Source of the DNA: Paragordius varius
Taxonomy: Eukaryota > Nematomorpha
Length of the DNA: 64,000 bases
NCBI GenBank assembly: GCA_964247055.1
Contig: OZ176050.1
Coordinates: forward strand, 186,001 to 250,000
Direction: 5' to 3'
Below are positions 24,595 through 38,839 of this stretch, piece by piece. A program made the position numbers and the translations under genes. A model generated the notes under the pieces. That model was not told the DNA's origin. It made no database searches and worked only from the letters and a program-made list of their open reading frames with translations. Numbering within the stretch: position 1 is the stretch's first letter; each line of letters begins with the position of its first letter.

Positions 24595-27512
24595 ATGGCT
24601 ACCTAAAATCCAAATTTGATCAGGTGATGTCACCATAATTTTTTTTGGGTAGCCCTATGGTAGTTCCATCATCACCCCAAATATTGTCGAGATCGGAGTA
24701 TAAATGTAATTTTTTTGAATTTTTTAAATATTTAAAAATATTATTTTATACGATTTTAAAAATAAAAATGGCTACCTAAAATCCAAATTTGATCAGGTGA
24801 TGTCGCCATAATTTTTTTTGGGTAGCCCTATAGTAGTTCCATCATCACCCCAAATATTTTCGAGATCGGAGTATAAATGTAATTTTTATGAATTTTTTAA
24901 ATATTTAAAAAATTTATTTTATACGATTTTAAAAATAAAAATGGCTACCTAAAATCCAAATTTGATCAGGTGATGTCACCATAATTTTTTTTGGGCAGCC
25001 CTATGGTAGTTCCATCATCACCCCAAATATTTTCGAGATCGGAGTATAAATGTAATTTTTTTGAATTTTTTAAATATTTAAAAAATTTATTTTATACGAT
25101 TTTAAAAATAAAAATGGCTACCTAAAATCCAAATTTGATCAGGTGATGTCGCCATAATTTTTTTTGGGTAGCCCTATGGTAGTTCCATCATCACCCCAAA
25201 TATTTTCGAGATCGGAGTATAAATGTAATTTTTTTGAATTTTTTAAATATTTAAAAAATTTATTTTATACGATTTTAAAAATAAAAATGGCTACCTAAAA
25301 TCCAAATTTGATGAGGTGATGTCGTCATAATTTTTTTTGGGTAGCCCTATGGTAGTTCCATCATCACCCCAAATATTTTGGGGATCGGACTATAAATGTA
25401 ATTTTTATGAAGTTTTTAAATATTTAAAAAATTTATTTTATACGATTTTAAAAATAAAAATGGCTACCTAAAATCCAAATTTGATCAGGTGATGTCACCA
25501 TAATTTTTTTTGGGTAGCCCTATGGTAGTTCCATCATCACCCCAAATATTTTCGAGATCGGAGTATAAATGTAATTTTTATGAATTTTTTAAATATTTAA
25601 AAAATTTATATTATACGATTTTAAAAATAAAAATGGCTACCTAAAATCCAAATTTGATCAGGTGATGTCACCATAATTTTTTTTGGGTAGCCCTATGGTA
25701 GTTCCATCATCACCCCAAATATTTTCGAGATCGGAGTATAAATGTAATTTTTATGAATTTTTTAAATATTTAAAAAATTTATTTTATACGATTTTAAAAA
25801 TAAAAATGGCTACCTAAAATCCAAATTTGATCAGGTGATGTCACCATAATTTTTTTTGGGCAGCCCTATGGTAGTTCCATCATCACCCCAAATATTTTCG
25901 AGATCGGAGTATAAATGTAATTTTTATGAATTTTTTAAATATTTAAAAGATTTATTTTATACGATTTTAAAAATAAAAATGGCTACCTAAAATCCAAATT
26001 TGATCAGGTGATGTCACCATAATTTTTTTTGGGTAGCCCTATGGTAGTTCCATCATCACCCCAAATATTTTCGAGATCGGAGAATAAATGTAATTTTTAT
26101 GAATTTTTTAAATATTTAAAAAATTTATTTTATACGATTTTAAAAATAAAAATGGCTACCTAAAATCCAAATTTGATCAGGTGATGTCACCATAATTTTT
26201 TTTGGGTAGCTCTATGGTAGTTCCATCATCACCATAAATATTGTCGAGATCGGAGTATAAATGTAATTTTTTTGAATTTTTTAAATATTTAAAAATATTA
26301 TTTTATACGATTTTAAAAATAAAAATGGCTACCTAAAATCCAAATTTGATCAGGTGATGTCGCCATAATTTTTTTTGCGTAGCCCTATAGTAGTTCCATC
26401 ATCACCCCAAATATTTTCGAGATCGGAGTATAAATGTAATTTTTATGAATTTTTTAAATATTTAAAAAATTTATTTTATACGATTTTAAAAATAAAAATG
26501 GCTACCTAAAATCCAAATTTGATCAGGTGATGTCACCATAATTTTTTAAGGTAGCCCTATGGTAGTTCCATCATCACCCCAAATATTTTCGAGATCGGGG
26601 TATAAATGTAATTTTTATGAATTTTTTAAATATTTAAAAAATTTATTTTATACGATTTTAAAAATAAAAATGGCTACCTAAAATCCAAATTTGATCAGGT
26701 GATGTCACCATAATTTTTTTTGGGTAGCCCTATGGTAGTTCCATCATCACCCCAAATATTTTCGAGATCGGAGTATAAATGTAATTTTTATGAATTTTTT
26801 AAATATTTAAAAAATTTATTTTATACGATTTTAAAAATAAAAATGGCTACCTAAAATCCAAATTTGATCAGGTGATGTCACCATAATTTTTTTTGGGTAG
26901 CCCTATGGTAGTTCCATCATCACCCCAAATATTTTCGAGATCGGAGTATAAATGTAATTTTTATGAATTTTTTAAATATTTAAAAAATTTATTTTATACG
27001 ATTTTAAAAATAAATTTGATCAGGTGATGTCACCATAATTTTTTTGGGGCAGCCCTATGGTAGTTCCATCATCACCCCAAATATTTTCGAGATCGGAGTA
27101 TAAATGTAATTTTTATGAATTTTTTAAATATTTAAAAAATTTATTTTATACGATTTTAAAAATAAAAATGGCTACCTAAAATCCAAATTTGATCAGGTGA
27201 TGTCATCATAATTTTTTTGGGTAGCCCTATGGTAGTTCCATCATCACCCCGAATACTTTGGGGATCGGACTATAAATGTAATTTTTTTGAATTTTTTAAA
27301 TATTTAAAAAATTTATTTTATACGATTTTAAAAATAAAAATGGCTACCTAAAATCCAAATTTGATCAGGTGATGTCGCCATAATTTTTTTTGCGTAGCCC
27401 TATGGTAGTTCCATCATCACCCTAAATATTTTGGGGATCGGACTATAAATGTAATTTTTATGAAGTTTTTAAATATTTAAAAAATTTATTTTATACGATT
27501 TTAAAAATAAAA
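24595..27512 (+). repeat. 17-mer higher-order repeat, copy 1 (2,918 bp)
   Basis: Seventeen monomers run from a TTGTCGAG/AAAAATATT type to a GCGTAG/CCTAAATATTTTGGGG type. The order includes ATAGTAG, GGGCAG, GTCGCC, GATGAGGTGATGTCGTC with GAAG, TATATTATACG (25608), GCTCTATGG, AAGGTAG, the 21-bp-deletion monomer (27012) and GAATACTTTGGGG. The same order follows directly in 27513-30582. Confidence 0.9.
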
Positions 27513-30500
27513 ATGGCTACCTAAAATCCAAATTTGATCAGGTGATGTCACCATAATTTTTTTTGGGTAGCCCTATGGTAGTTCCATCATCACCCCAAAT
27601 ATTGTCGAGATCGGAGTATAAATGTAATTTTTTTGAATTTTTTAAATATTTAAAAATATTATTTTATACGATTTTAAAAATAAAAATGGCTACCTAAAAT
27701 CCAAATTTGATCAGGTGATGTCGCCATAATTTTTTTTGGGTAGCCCTATAGTAGTTCCATCATCACCCCAAATATTTTCGAGATCGGAGTATAAATGTAA
27801 TTTTTATGAATTTTTTAAATATTTAAAAAATTTATTTTATACGATTTTAAAAATAAAAATGGCTACCTAAAATCCAAATTTGATCAGGTGATGTCGCCAT
27901 AATTTTTTTTGGGTAGCCCTATGGTAGTTCCATCATCACCCCAAATATTTTCGAGATCGGAGTATAAATGTAATTTTTATGAATTTTTTAAATATTTAAA
28001 AAATTTATTTTATACGATTTTAAAAATAAATTTGATCAGGTGATGTCACCATAATTTTTTTGGGGCAGCCCTATGGTAGTTCCATCATCACCCCAAATAT
28101 TTTCGAGATCGGAGTATAAATGTAATTTTTATGAATTTTTTAAATATTTAAAAAATTTATTTTATACGATTTTAAAAATAAAAATGGCTACCTAAAATCC
28201 AAATTTGATCAGGTGATGTCACCATAATTTTTTTTAAGCAGCCCTATGGTAGTTCCATCATCACCCCAAATATTTTCGAGATCGGAGTATAAATGTAATT
28301 TTTTTGAATTTTTTAAATATTTAAAAAATTTATTTTATACGATTTTAAAAATAAAAATGGCTACCTAAAATCCAAATTTGATCAGGTGATGTCGCCATAA
28401 TTTTTTTTGGGTAGCCCTATGGTAGTTCCATCATCACCCCAAATATTTTCGAGATCGGAGTATAAATGTAATTTTTTTGAATTTTTTAAATATTTAAAAA
28501 ATTTATTTTATACGATTTTAAAAATAAAAATGGCTACCTAAAATCCAAATTTAATGAGGTGATGTCGTCATAATTTTTTTTGGGTAGCCCTATGGTAGTT
28601 CCATCATCACCCCAAATATTTTGGGGATCGGACTATAAATGTAATTTTTATGAAGTTTTTAAATATTTAAAAAATTTATTTTATACGATTTTAAAAATAA
28701 AAATGGCTACCTAAAATCCAAATTTGATCAGGTGATGTCACCATAATTTTTTTTGGGTAGCCCTATGGTAGTTCCATCATCACCCCAAATATTTTCGAGA
28801 TCGGAGTATAAATGTAATTTTTATGAATTTTTTAAATATTTAAAAAATTTATATTATACGATTTTAAAAATAAAAATGGCTACCTAAAATCCAAATTTGA
28901 TCAGGTGATGTCATTATAATTTTTTTTGGGTAGCCCTATGGTAGTTCCATCATCACCCCAAATATTTTCGAGATCGGAGTATAAATGTAATTTTTATGAA
29001 TTTTTTAAATATTTAAAAAATTTATTTTATACGATTTTAAAAATAAAAATGGCTACCTAAAATCCAAATTTGATCAGGTGATGTCACCATAATTTTTTTT
29101 GGGCAGCCCTATGGTAGTTCCATCATCACCCCAAATATTTTCGAGATCGGAGTATAAATGTAATTTTTATGAATTTTTTAAATATTTAAAAAATTTATTT
29201 TATACGATTTTAAAAATAAAAATGGCTACCTAAAATCCAAATTTGATCAGGTGATGTCACCATAATTTTTTTTGGGTAGCTCTATGGTAGTTCCATCATC
29301 ACCATAAATATTGTCGAGATCGGAGTATAAATGTAATTTTTTTGAATTTTTTAAATATTTAAAAATATTATTTTATACGATTTTAAAAATAAAAATGGCT
29401 ACCTAAAATCCAAATTTGATCAGGTGATGTCGCCATAATTTTTTTTGGGTAGCCCTATAGTAGTTCCATCATCACCCCAAATATTTTCGAGATCGGAGTA
29501 TAAATGTAATTTTTATGAATTTTTTAAATATTTAAAAAATTTATTTTATACGATTTTAAAAATAAAAATGGCTACCTAAAATCCAAATTTGATCAGGTGA
29601 TGTCACCATAATTTTTTAAGGTAGCCCTATGGTAGTTCCATCATCACCCCAAATATTTTCGAGATCGGGGTATAAATGTAATTTTTATGAATTTTTTAAA
29701 TATTTAAAAAATTTATTTTATACGATTTTAAAAATAAAAATGGCTACCTAAAATCCAAATTTGATCAGGTGATGTCACCATAATTTTTTTTGGGCAGCCC
29801 TATGGTAGTTCCATCATCACCCCAAATATTTTCGAGATCGGAGTATAAATGTAATTTTTATGAATTTTTTAAATATTTAAAAAATTTATTTTATACGATT
29901 TTAAAAATAAAAATGGCTACCTAAAATCCAAATTTGATCAGGTGATGTCACCATAATTTTTTTTGGGTAGCCCTATGGTAGTTCCATCATCACCCCAAAT
30001 ATTTTCGAGATCGGAGTATAAATGTAATTTTTATGAATTTTTTAAATATTTAAAAAATTTATTTTATACGATTTTAAAAATAAATTTGATCAGGTGATGT
30101 CACCATAATTTTTTTGGGGCAGCCCTATGGTAGTTCCATCATCACCCCAAATATTTTCGAGATCGGAGTATAAATGTAATTTTTATGAATTTTTTAAATA
30201 TTTAAAAAATTTATTTTATACGATTTTAAAAATAAAAATGGCTACCTAAAATCCAAATTTGATCAGGTGATGTCATCATAATTTTTTTGGGTAGCCCTAT
30301 GGTAGTTCCATCATCACCCCGAATACTTTGGGGATCGGACTATAAATGTAATTTTTTTGAATTTTTTAAATATTTAAAAAATTTATTTTATACGATTTTA
30401 AAAATAAAAATGGCTACCTAAAATCCAAATTTGATCAGGTGATGTCGCCATAATTTTTTTTGCGTAGCCCTATGGTAGTTCCATCATCACCCTAAATATT

Positions 30501-30582
30501 TTGGGGATCGGACTATAAATGTAATTTTTATGAATTTTTTAAATATTTAAAAAATTTATTTTATACGATTTTAAAAATAAAA
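27513..30582 (+). repeat. 18-mer higher-order repeat, copy 2 (3,070 bp)
   Basis: Tandem copy of 24595-27512 with net one extra monomer. A GTCGCC monomer and a 21-bp-deletion monomer (28028) are added and one monomer is lost. TATATTATACG lies at 28851, 3,243 bp from its partner, and the closing 21-bp deletion at 30082 is 3,070 bp from 27012. Private changes include TTTTAAGCAGCC (near 28235), TTTAATGAGGTG and GTCATTATAA. Confidence 0.9.
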
Positions 30583-33500
30583 ATGGCTACCTAAAATCCA
30601 AATTTGATCAGGTGATGTCACCATAATTTTTTTTGGGTAGCCCTATGGTAGTTCCATCATCACCCCAAATATTTTCGAGATCGGAATATAAATGTAATTT
30701 TTATGAATTTTTTAAATATTTAAAAAATTTATTTTATACGATTTTAAAAATAAAAATGGCTACCTAAAATCCAAATTTGATCAGGTGATGTCACCATAAT
30801 TTTTTTTGGGTAGCCCTATGGTAGTTCCATCATCACCCCAAATATTTTCGAGATCGGAGTATAAATGTAATTTTTATGAATTTTTTAAATATTTAAAAGA
30901 TTTATTTTATACGATTTTAAAAATAAAAATGGCTACCTAAAATCCAAATTTGATCAGGTGATGTCACCATAATTTTTTTTGGGTAGCCCTATGGTAGTTC
31001 CATCATCACCCCAAATATTTTCGAGATCGGAGTATAAATGTAATTTTTATGAATTTTTTAAATATTTAAAAAATTTATTTTATACGATTTTAAAAATAAA
31101 AATGGCTACCTAAAATCCAAATTTGATCAGGTGATGTCACCATAATTTTTTTTGGGTAGCTCTATGGTAGTTCCATCATCACCATAAATATTGTCGAGAT
31201 CGGAGTATAAATGTAATTTTTTTGAATTTTTTAAATATTTAAAAATATTATTTTATACGATTTTAAAAATAAAAATGGCTACCTAAAATCCAAATTTGAT
31301 CAGGTGATGTCGCCATAATTTTTTTTGGGTAGCCCTATAGTAGTTCCATCATCACCCCAAATATTTTCGAGATCGGAGTATAAATGTAATTTTTATGAAT
31401 TTTTTAAATATTTAAAAAATTTATTTTATACGATTTTAAAAATAAAAATGGCTACCTAAAATCCAAATTTGATCAGGTGATGTCACCATAATTTTTTAAG
31501 GTAGCCCTATGGTAGTTCCATCATCACCCCAAATATTTTCGAGATCGGGGTATAAATGTAATTTTTATGAATTTTTTAAATATTTAAAAAATTTATTTTA
31601 TACGATTTTAAAAATAAAAATGGCTACCTAAAATCCAAATTTGATCAGGTGATGTCACCATAATTTTTTTTGGGTAGCCCTATGGTAGTTCCATCATCAC
31701 CCCAAATATTGTCGAGATCGGAGTATAAATGTAATTTTTTTGAATTTTTTAAATATTTAAAAAATTTATTTTATACGATTTTAAAAATAAAAATGGCTAC
31801 CTAAAATCCAAATTTGATCAGGTGATGTCACCATAATTTTTTTTGGGTAGCCCTATGGTAGTTCCATCATCACCCCAAATATTTTCGAGATCGGAGTATA
31901 AATGTAATTTTTATGAATTTTTTAAATATTTAAAAAATTTATTTTATACGATTTTAAAAATAAATTTGATCAGGTGATGTCACCATAATTTTTTTTGGGC
32001 AGCCCTATGGTAGTTCCATCATCACCCCAAATATTTTCGAGATCGGAGTATAAATGTAATTTTTATGAATTTTTTAAATATTTAAAAAATTTATTTTATA
32101 CGATTTTAAAAATAAAAATGGCTACCTAAAATCCAAATTTGATCAGGTGATGTCACCATAATTTTTTTTGGGTAGCCCTATGGTAGTTCCATCATCACCC
32201 CAAATATTGTCGAGATCGGAGTATAAATGTAATTTTTTTGAATTTTTTAAATATTTAAAAAATTTATTTTATACGATTTTAAAAATAAAAATGGCTACCT
32301 AAAATCCAAATTTGATCAGGTGATGTCGCCATAATTTTTTTTGGGTAGCCCTATGGGAGTTCCATCATCACCCCAAATATTTTCGAGATCGGAGTATAAA
32401 TGTAATTTTTATGAATTTTTTAAATATTTAAAAAATTTATTTTATACGATTTTAAAAATAAAAATGGCTACCTAAAATCCAAATTTGATCAGGTGATATC
32501 ACCATAATTTTTTTTGGGTAGCCCTATGGTAGTTCCATCATCACCCCAAATATTTTCGAGATCGGAGTATAAATGTAATTTTTATGAATTTTTTAAATAT
32601 TTAAAAAATTTATTTTATACGATTTTAAAAATAAAAATGGCTACCTAAAATCCAAATTTGATCAGGTGATGTCACCATAATTTTTTTTGGGTAGCCCTAT
32701 GTTAGTTCCATCATCACCCCAAATATTTTCGAGATCGGAGTATAAATGTAATTTTTATGAATTTTTTAAATATTTAAAAAATTTATTTTATACGATTTTA
32801 TAAATAAAAATGGCTACCTAAAATCCAAATTTGATCAGGTGATGTCACCATAATTTTTTTTGGGTAGCCCTATGTTAGTTCCATCATCACCCCAAATATT
32901 TTCGAGATCGGAGTATAAATGTAATTTTTATGAATTTTTTAAATATTTAAAAAATTTATTTTATACGATTTTAAAAATAAAAATGGCTACCTAAAATCCA
33001 AATTTGATCAGGTGATGTCACTATAATTTTTTTGGGTAGCCCTATGGTAGTTCCATCATCACCCCAAATATTTTGGGGATCGGACTATAAATGTAATTTA
33101 TATGAATTTTTTAAATATTTAAAAAATTTATTTTATACGATTTTAAAAAATGGCTACCTAAAATCCAAATTTGATCAGGTGATGTCACCATAATTTTTTT
33201 TGGGTAGCCCTATGGTAGTTCCATCATCACCCCAAATATTTTCGAGATCAGAGTATAAATGTAATTTTTATGAATTTTTTAAATATTTAAAAAATTTATT
33301 TTATACGATTTTAAAAATAAAAATGGCTACCTAAAATCCAAATTTGATCAGGTGATGTCACTATAATTTTTTTGGGTAGCCCTATGGTAGTTCCATCATC
33401 ACCCCAAATATTTTCGAGATCGGAGTATAAATGTAATTTTTATGAATTTTTTAAATATTTAAAAAATTTATTTTATACGATTTTAAAAATAAAAATGGCT

Positions 33501-33837
33501 ACCTAAAATCCAAATTTGATCAGGTGATGTCACCATAATTTTTTTTGGGTAGCCCTATGGTAGTTCCATCATCACCCCAAATATTTTCGAGATCGGAGTA
33601 TAAATGTATTTTTTATGAATTTTTTAAATATTTAAAAAATTTATTTTATACGATTTTAAAAATAAAAATGGCTACCTAAAATCCAAATTTGATCAGGTGA
33701 TGTCGCCATAATTTTTTTTGGGTAGCCCTATGGTAGTTCCATCATCACCCCAAATATTTTCGAGATCGGAGTATTGTAATTTTTATGAATTTTTTAAATA
33801 TTTAAAAAATTTATTTTATACGATTTTAAAAATAAAA
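30583..33837 (+). repeat. Right copy of the 21.2-24.4 kb segment
   Basis: Nineteen monomers repeat the order seen from 21166: GGAATATAAATG, AAAAGATTT, GCTCTATGG, ATAGTAG, AAGGTAG, TTGTCGAG, the 21-bp deletion (31962), GTCACT/GGGG, and the 5-bp-deletion monomer with GATCAGAG (33150). The offset is 9,417 bp at the start and 9,418 bp at 33150. Private changes are CTATGGGAG, GATATCACC (32495), TTTTATAAAT and a 3-bp loss (GAGTATTGTAA). Confidence 0.88.
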
Positions 33838-34010
33838 ATGGCTACCTAAAATCCAAATTTGATCAGGTGATGTCACCATAATTTTTTTTGGGTAGCCCTA
33901 TGGTAGTTCCATCATCACCCCAAATATTGTCGAGATCGGAGTATAAATGTAATTTTTTTGAATTTTTTAAATATTTAAAAATATTATTTTATACGATTTT
34001 AAAAATAAAA

Positions 34011-35566
34011 ATGGCTACCTAAATCCAAATTTGATCAGGTGATGTCGCCATAATTTTTTTTGGGTAGCCCTATAGTAGTTCCATCATCACCCCAAATATT
34101 TTCGAGATCGGAGTATAAATGTAATTTTTATGAATTTTTTAAATATTTAAAAAATTTATTTTATACGATTTTAAAAATAAAAATGGCTACCTAAAATCCA
34201 AATTTGATCAGGTGATGTCACCATAATTTTTTTTGGGCAGCCCTATGGTAGTTCCATCATCACCCCAAATATTTTCGAGATCGGAGTATAAATGTAATTT
34301 TTTTGAATTTTTTAAATATTTAAAAAATTTATTTTATACGATTTTAAAAATAAAAATGGCTACCTAAAATCCAAATTTGATCAGGTGATGTCGCCATAAT
34401 TTTTTTTGGGTAGCCCTATGGTAGTTCCATCATCACCCCAAATATTTTCGAGATCGGAGTATAAATGTAATTTTTTTGAATTTTTTAAATATTTAAAAAA
34501 TTTATTTTATACGATTTTAAAAATAAAAATGGCTACCTAAAATCCAAATTTGATGAGGTGATGTCGTCATAATTTTTTTTGGGTAGCCCTATGGTAGTTC
34601 CATCATCACCCCAAATATTTTGGGGATCGGACTATAAATGTAATTTTTATGAAGTTTTTAAATATTTAAAAAATTTATTTTATACGATTTTAAAAATAAA
34701 AATGGCTACCTAAAATCCAAATTTGATCAGGTGATGTCGCCATAATTTTTTTTGGGTAGCCCTATAGTAGTTCCATCATCACCCCAAATATTTTCGAGAT
34801 CGGAGTATAAATGTAATTTTTATGAATTTTTTAAATATTTAAAAAATTTATTTTATACGATTTTAAAAATAAAAATGGCTACCTAAAATCCAAATTTGAT
34901 CAGGTGATGTCACCATAATTTTTTTTGGGCAGCCCTATGGTAGTTCCATCATCACCCCAAATATTTTCGAGATCGGAGTATAAATGTAATTTTTTTGAAT
35001 TTTTTAAATATTTAAAAAATTTATTTTATACGATTTTAAAAATAAAAATGGCTACCTAAAATCCAAATTTGATCAGGTGATGTCGCCATAATTTTTTTTG
35101 GGTAGCCCTATGGTAGTTCCATCATCACCCCAAATATTTTCGAGATCGGAGTATAAATGTAATTTTTTTGAATTTTTTAAATATTTAAAAAATTTATTTT
35201 ATACGATTTTAAAAATAAAAATGGCTACCTAAAATCCAAATTTGATGAGGTGATGTCGTCATAATTTTTTTTGGGTAGCCCTATGGTAGTTCCATCATCA
35301 CCCCAAATATTTTGGGGATCGGAGTATAAATGTAATTTTTTTGAATTTTTTAAATATTTAAAAAATTTATTTTATACGATTTTAAAAATAAAAATGGCTA
35401 CCTAAAATCCAAATTTGATGAGGTGATGTCGTCATAATTTTTTTTGGGTAGCCCTATGGTAGTTCCATCATCACCCCAAATATTTTGGGGATCGGACTAT
35501 AAATGTAATTTTTATGAAGTTTTTAAATATTTAAAAAATTTATTTTATACGATTTTAAAAATAAAA
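34011..35566 (+). repeat. 4-mer higher-order repeat, two copies plus one hybrid-derived monomer (691-692 bp)
   Basis: Units are 34011-34701 and 34702-35393, each ordered ATAGTAG, GGGCAG, GTCGCC, GATGAGGTGATGTCGTC. A single monomer of the last type follows at 35394-35566. The same four types occur once each at about 24.8-25.5 kb, so the tandem duplication is local to this place. The last monomer of unit 2 is a hybrid, as expected if an unequal exchange made the duplication. Confidence 0.9.
35221..35393 (+). repeat. Hybrid monomer with GGGG left part and GAG right part
   Basis: The left part has GATGAGGTGATGTCGTC and TTTTGGGG, as in the GAAG class. The right part has GATCGGAGTATAAATG and TTTTTTTGAATT, as in the preceding CGAG class. 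Elsewhere GGGG goes with GGAC, so the join lies in the shared GATCGG at about 35318-35323. This looks like the footprint of an exchange between non-allelic monomers. Confidence 0.85.
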
Positions 35567-36430
35567 ATGGCTACCTAAAATCCAAATTTGATCAGGTGAT
35601 GTCACCATAATTTTTTTTGGGTAGCCCTATGGTAGTTCCATCATCACCCCAATTATTTTCGAGATCGGAGTATAAATGTAATTTTTATGAATTTTTTAAA
35701 TATTTAAAAAATTTATATTATACGATTTTAAAAATAAAAATGGCTACCTAAAATCCAAATTTGATCAGGTGATGTCACCATAATTTTTTTTGGGTAGCCC
35801 TATGGTAGTTCCATCATCACCCCAAATATTTTCGAGATCGGAGTATAAATGTAATTTTTATGAATTTTTTAAATATTTAAAAAATTTATTTTATACGATT
35901 TTAAAAATAAAAATGGCTACCTAAAATCCAAATTTGATCAGGTGATGTCACCATAATTTTTTTTGGGCAGCCCTATGGTAGTTCCATCATCACCCCAAAT
36001 ATTTTCGAGATCGGAGTATAAATGTAATTTTTATGAATTTTTTAAATATTTAAAAAATTTATTTTATACGATTTTAAAAATAAAAATGGCTACCTAAAAT
36101 CCAAATTTGATCAGGTGATGTCACCATAATTTTTTTGGGTAGCCCTATGGTAGTTCCATCATCACCCCGAATACTTTGGGGATCGGACTATAAATGTAAT
36201 TTTTTTGAATTTTTTAAATATTTAAAAAATTTATTTTATACGATTTTAAAAATAAAAATGGCTACCTAAAATCCAAATTTGATCAGGTGATGTCGCCATA
36301 TTTTTTTTTGCGTAGCCCTATGGTAGTTCCATCATCACCCCAAATATTTTGGGGATCGGACTATAAATGTAATTTTTAGGAATTTTTTAAATATTTAAAA
36401 AATTTATTTTATACGATTTTAAAAATAAAA

Positions 36431-38494
36431 ATGGCTACCTAAAATCCAAATTTGATCAGGTGATGTCACCATAATTTTTTTTGGGTAGCCCTATGGTAGT
36501 TCCATCATCACCCCAAATATTTTCGAGATCGGAATATAAATGTAATTTTTATGAATTTTTTAAATATTTAAAAAATTTATTTTATACGATTTTAAAAATA
36601 AAAATGGCTACCTAAAATCCAAATTTGATCAAATGATGTCACCATAATTTTTTTTGGGTAGCCCTATGGTAGTTCCATCATCACCCCAAATATTGTCGAG
36701 ATCGGAGTATAAATGTAATTTTTTTGAATTTTTTAAATATTTAAAAAATTTATTTTATACGATTTTAAAAATAAAAATGGCCACCTAAAATCCAAATTTG
36801 ATCAGGTGATGTCGCCATAATTTTTTTTGGGTAGCCCTATGGTAGTTCCATCATCACCCCAAATATTTTCGAGATCGGAGTATAAATGTAATTTTTATGA
36901 ATTTTTTAAATATTTAAAAAATTTATTTTATACGATTTTAAAAATAAAAATGGCTACCTAAAATCCAAATTTGATCAGGTGATATCACCATAATTTTTTT
37001 TGGGTAGCCCTATGGTAGTTCCATCATCACCCCAAATATTTTCGAGATCGGAGTATAAATGTAATTTTTATGAATTTTTTAAATATTTAAAAAATTTATT
37101 TTATACGATTTTAAAAATAAAAATGGCTACCTAAAATCCAAATTTGATCAGGTGATGTCACCATAATTTTTTTTGGGTAGCCCTATGTTAGTTCCATCAT
37201 CACCCCAAATATTTTCGTGATCGGAGTATAAATGTAATTTTTATGAATTTTTTAAATATTTAAAAAATTTATTTTATACGATTTTATAAATAAAAATGGC
37301 TACCTAAAATCCAAATTTGATCAGGTGATGTCACCATAATTTTTTTTGGGTAGCCCTATGTTAGTTCCATCATCACCCCAAATATTTTCGAGATTGGAGT
37401 ATAAATGTAATTTTTATGAATTTTTTAAATATTTAAAAAATTTATTTTATACGATTTTAAAAATAAAAATGGCTACCTAAAATCCAAATTTGATCAGGTG
37501 ATGTCACTATAAAATTTTTGGGTAGCCCTATGGTAGTTCCATCATCACCCCAAATATTTTGGGGATCGGACTATAAATGTAATTTTTATGAATTTTTTAA
37601 ATATTTAAAAAATTTATTTTATACGATTTTAAAAAATGGCTACCTAAAATCTAAATTTGATCAGGTGATGTCACCATAATTTTTTTTGGGTAGCCCTATG
37701 GTAGTTCCATCATCACCCCAAATATTTTCGAGATCAGAGTATAAATGTAATTTTTATGAATTTTTTAAATATTTAAAAAATTTATTTTATACGATTTTAA
37801 AAATAAAAATGGCTACCTAAAATCCAAATTTGATCAGGTGATGTCACTATAATTTTTTTGGATAGCCCTATGGTAGTTCCATCATCACCCCAAATATTTT
37901 GGGGATCGGACTATAAATGTAATTTTTATGAATTTTTTAAATATTTAAAAAATTTATTTTATACGATTTTAAAAAATGGCTTCCTAAAATCCAAATTTGA
38001 TCAGGTGATGTCACCATAATTTTTTTTGGGTAGCCCTATGGTAGTTCCATCATCACCCTAAATATTTTCGAGATCAGAGTATAAATGTAATTTTTATGAA
38101 TTTTTTAAATATTTAAAAAATTTATTTTATACGATTTTAAAAATAAAAATGGCTATCCTAAAATCCAAATTTGATCAGGTGATGTCACTATAATTTTTTT
38201 GGGTAGCCCTATGGTAGTTCCATCATCACCCCAATTATTTTCGAGATCGGAGTATAAATGTAATTTTTATGAATTTTTTAAATATTTAAAAAATTTATTT
38301 TATACGATTGAAAAAATAAAAATGGCTACCTAAAATCCAAATTTGATCAGGTGATGTCACCATAATTTTTTTTGGGTAGCCCTATGGTAGTTCCATCATC
38401 ACCCCAAATATTTTCGAGATCGGAGTATAAATGTATTTTTTATGAATTTTTTAAATATTTAAAAAATTTATTTTATACGATTTTAAAAATAAAA
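36431..38494 (+). repeat. 12-monomer segment, copy 1 of a pair exactly 7,580 bp apart
   Basis: Markers GATATCACC (36981), TTTTATAAAT (37281), the 5-bp deletion (37636), GGCTTCC (near 37979), GGCTATCCTA (38151) and ATGTATTTTTT (38431) each have partners 7,580 bp downstream with no net length change. It contains a two-monomer duplication (GTCACT/GGGG then 5-bp deletion/GATCAGAG). A shorter part also matches 32.3-33.3 kb at 4,486 bp. Confidence 0.92.
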
Positions 38495-38839
38495 ATGGCT
38501 ACCTAAAATCCAAATTTGATCAGGTGATGTCGCCATAATTTTTTTTGGGTAGCCCTATGGTAGTTCCATCATCACCCCAAATATTTTCGAGATCGGAGTA
38601 TAAATGTAATTTTTATGAATTTTTTAAATATTTAAAAAATTTATTTTATACGATTTTAAAAATAAAAATGGCTACCTAAAATCCAAATTTGATCAGGTGA
38701 TGTCACCATAATTTTTTTGGGTAGCCCTATGGTAGTTCCATCATCACCCCGAATACTTTGGGGATCGGACTATAAATGTAATTTTTTTGAATTTTTTAAA
38801 TATTTAAAAAATTTATTTTATACGATTTTAAAAATAAAA

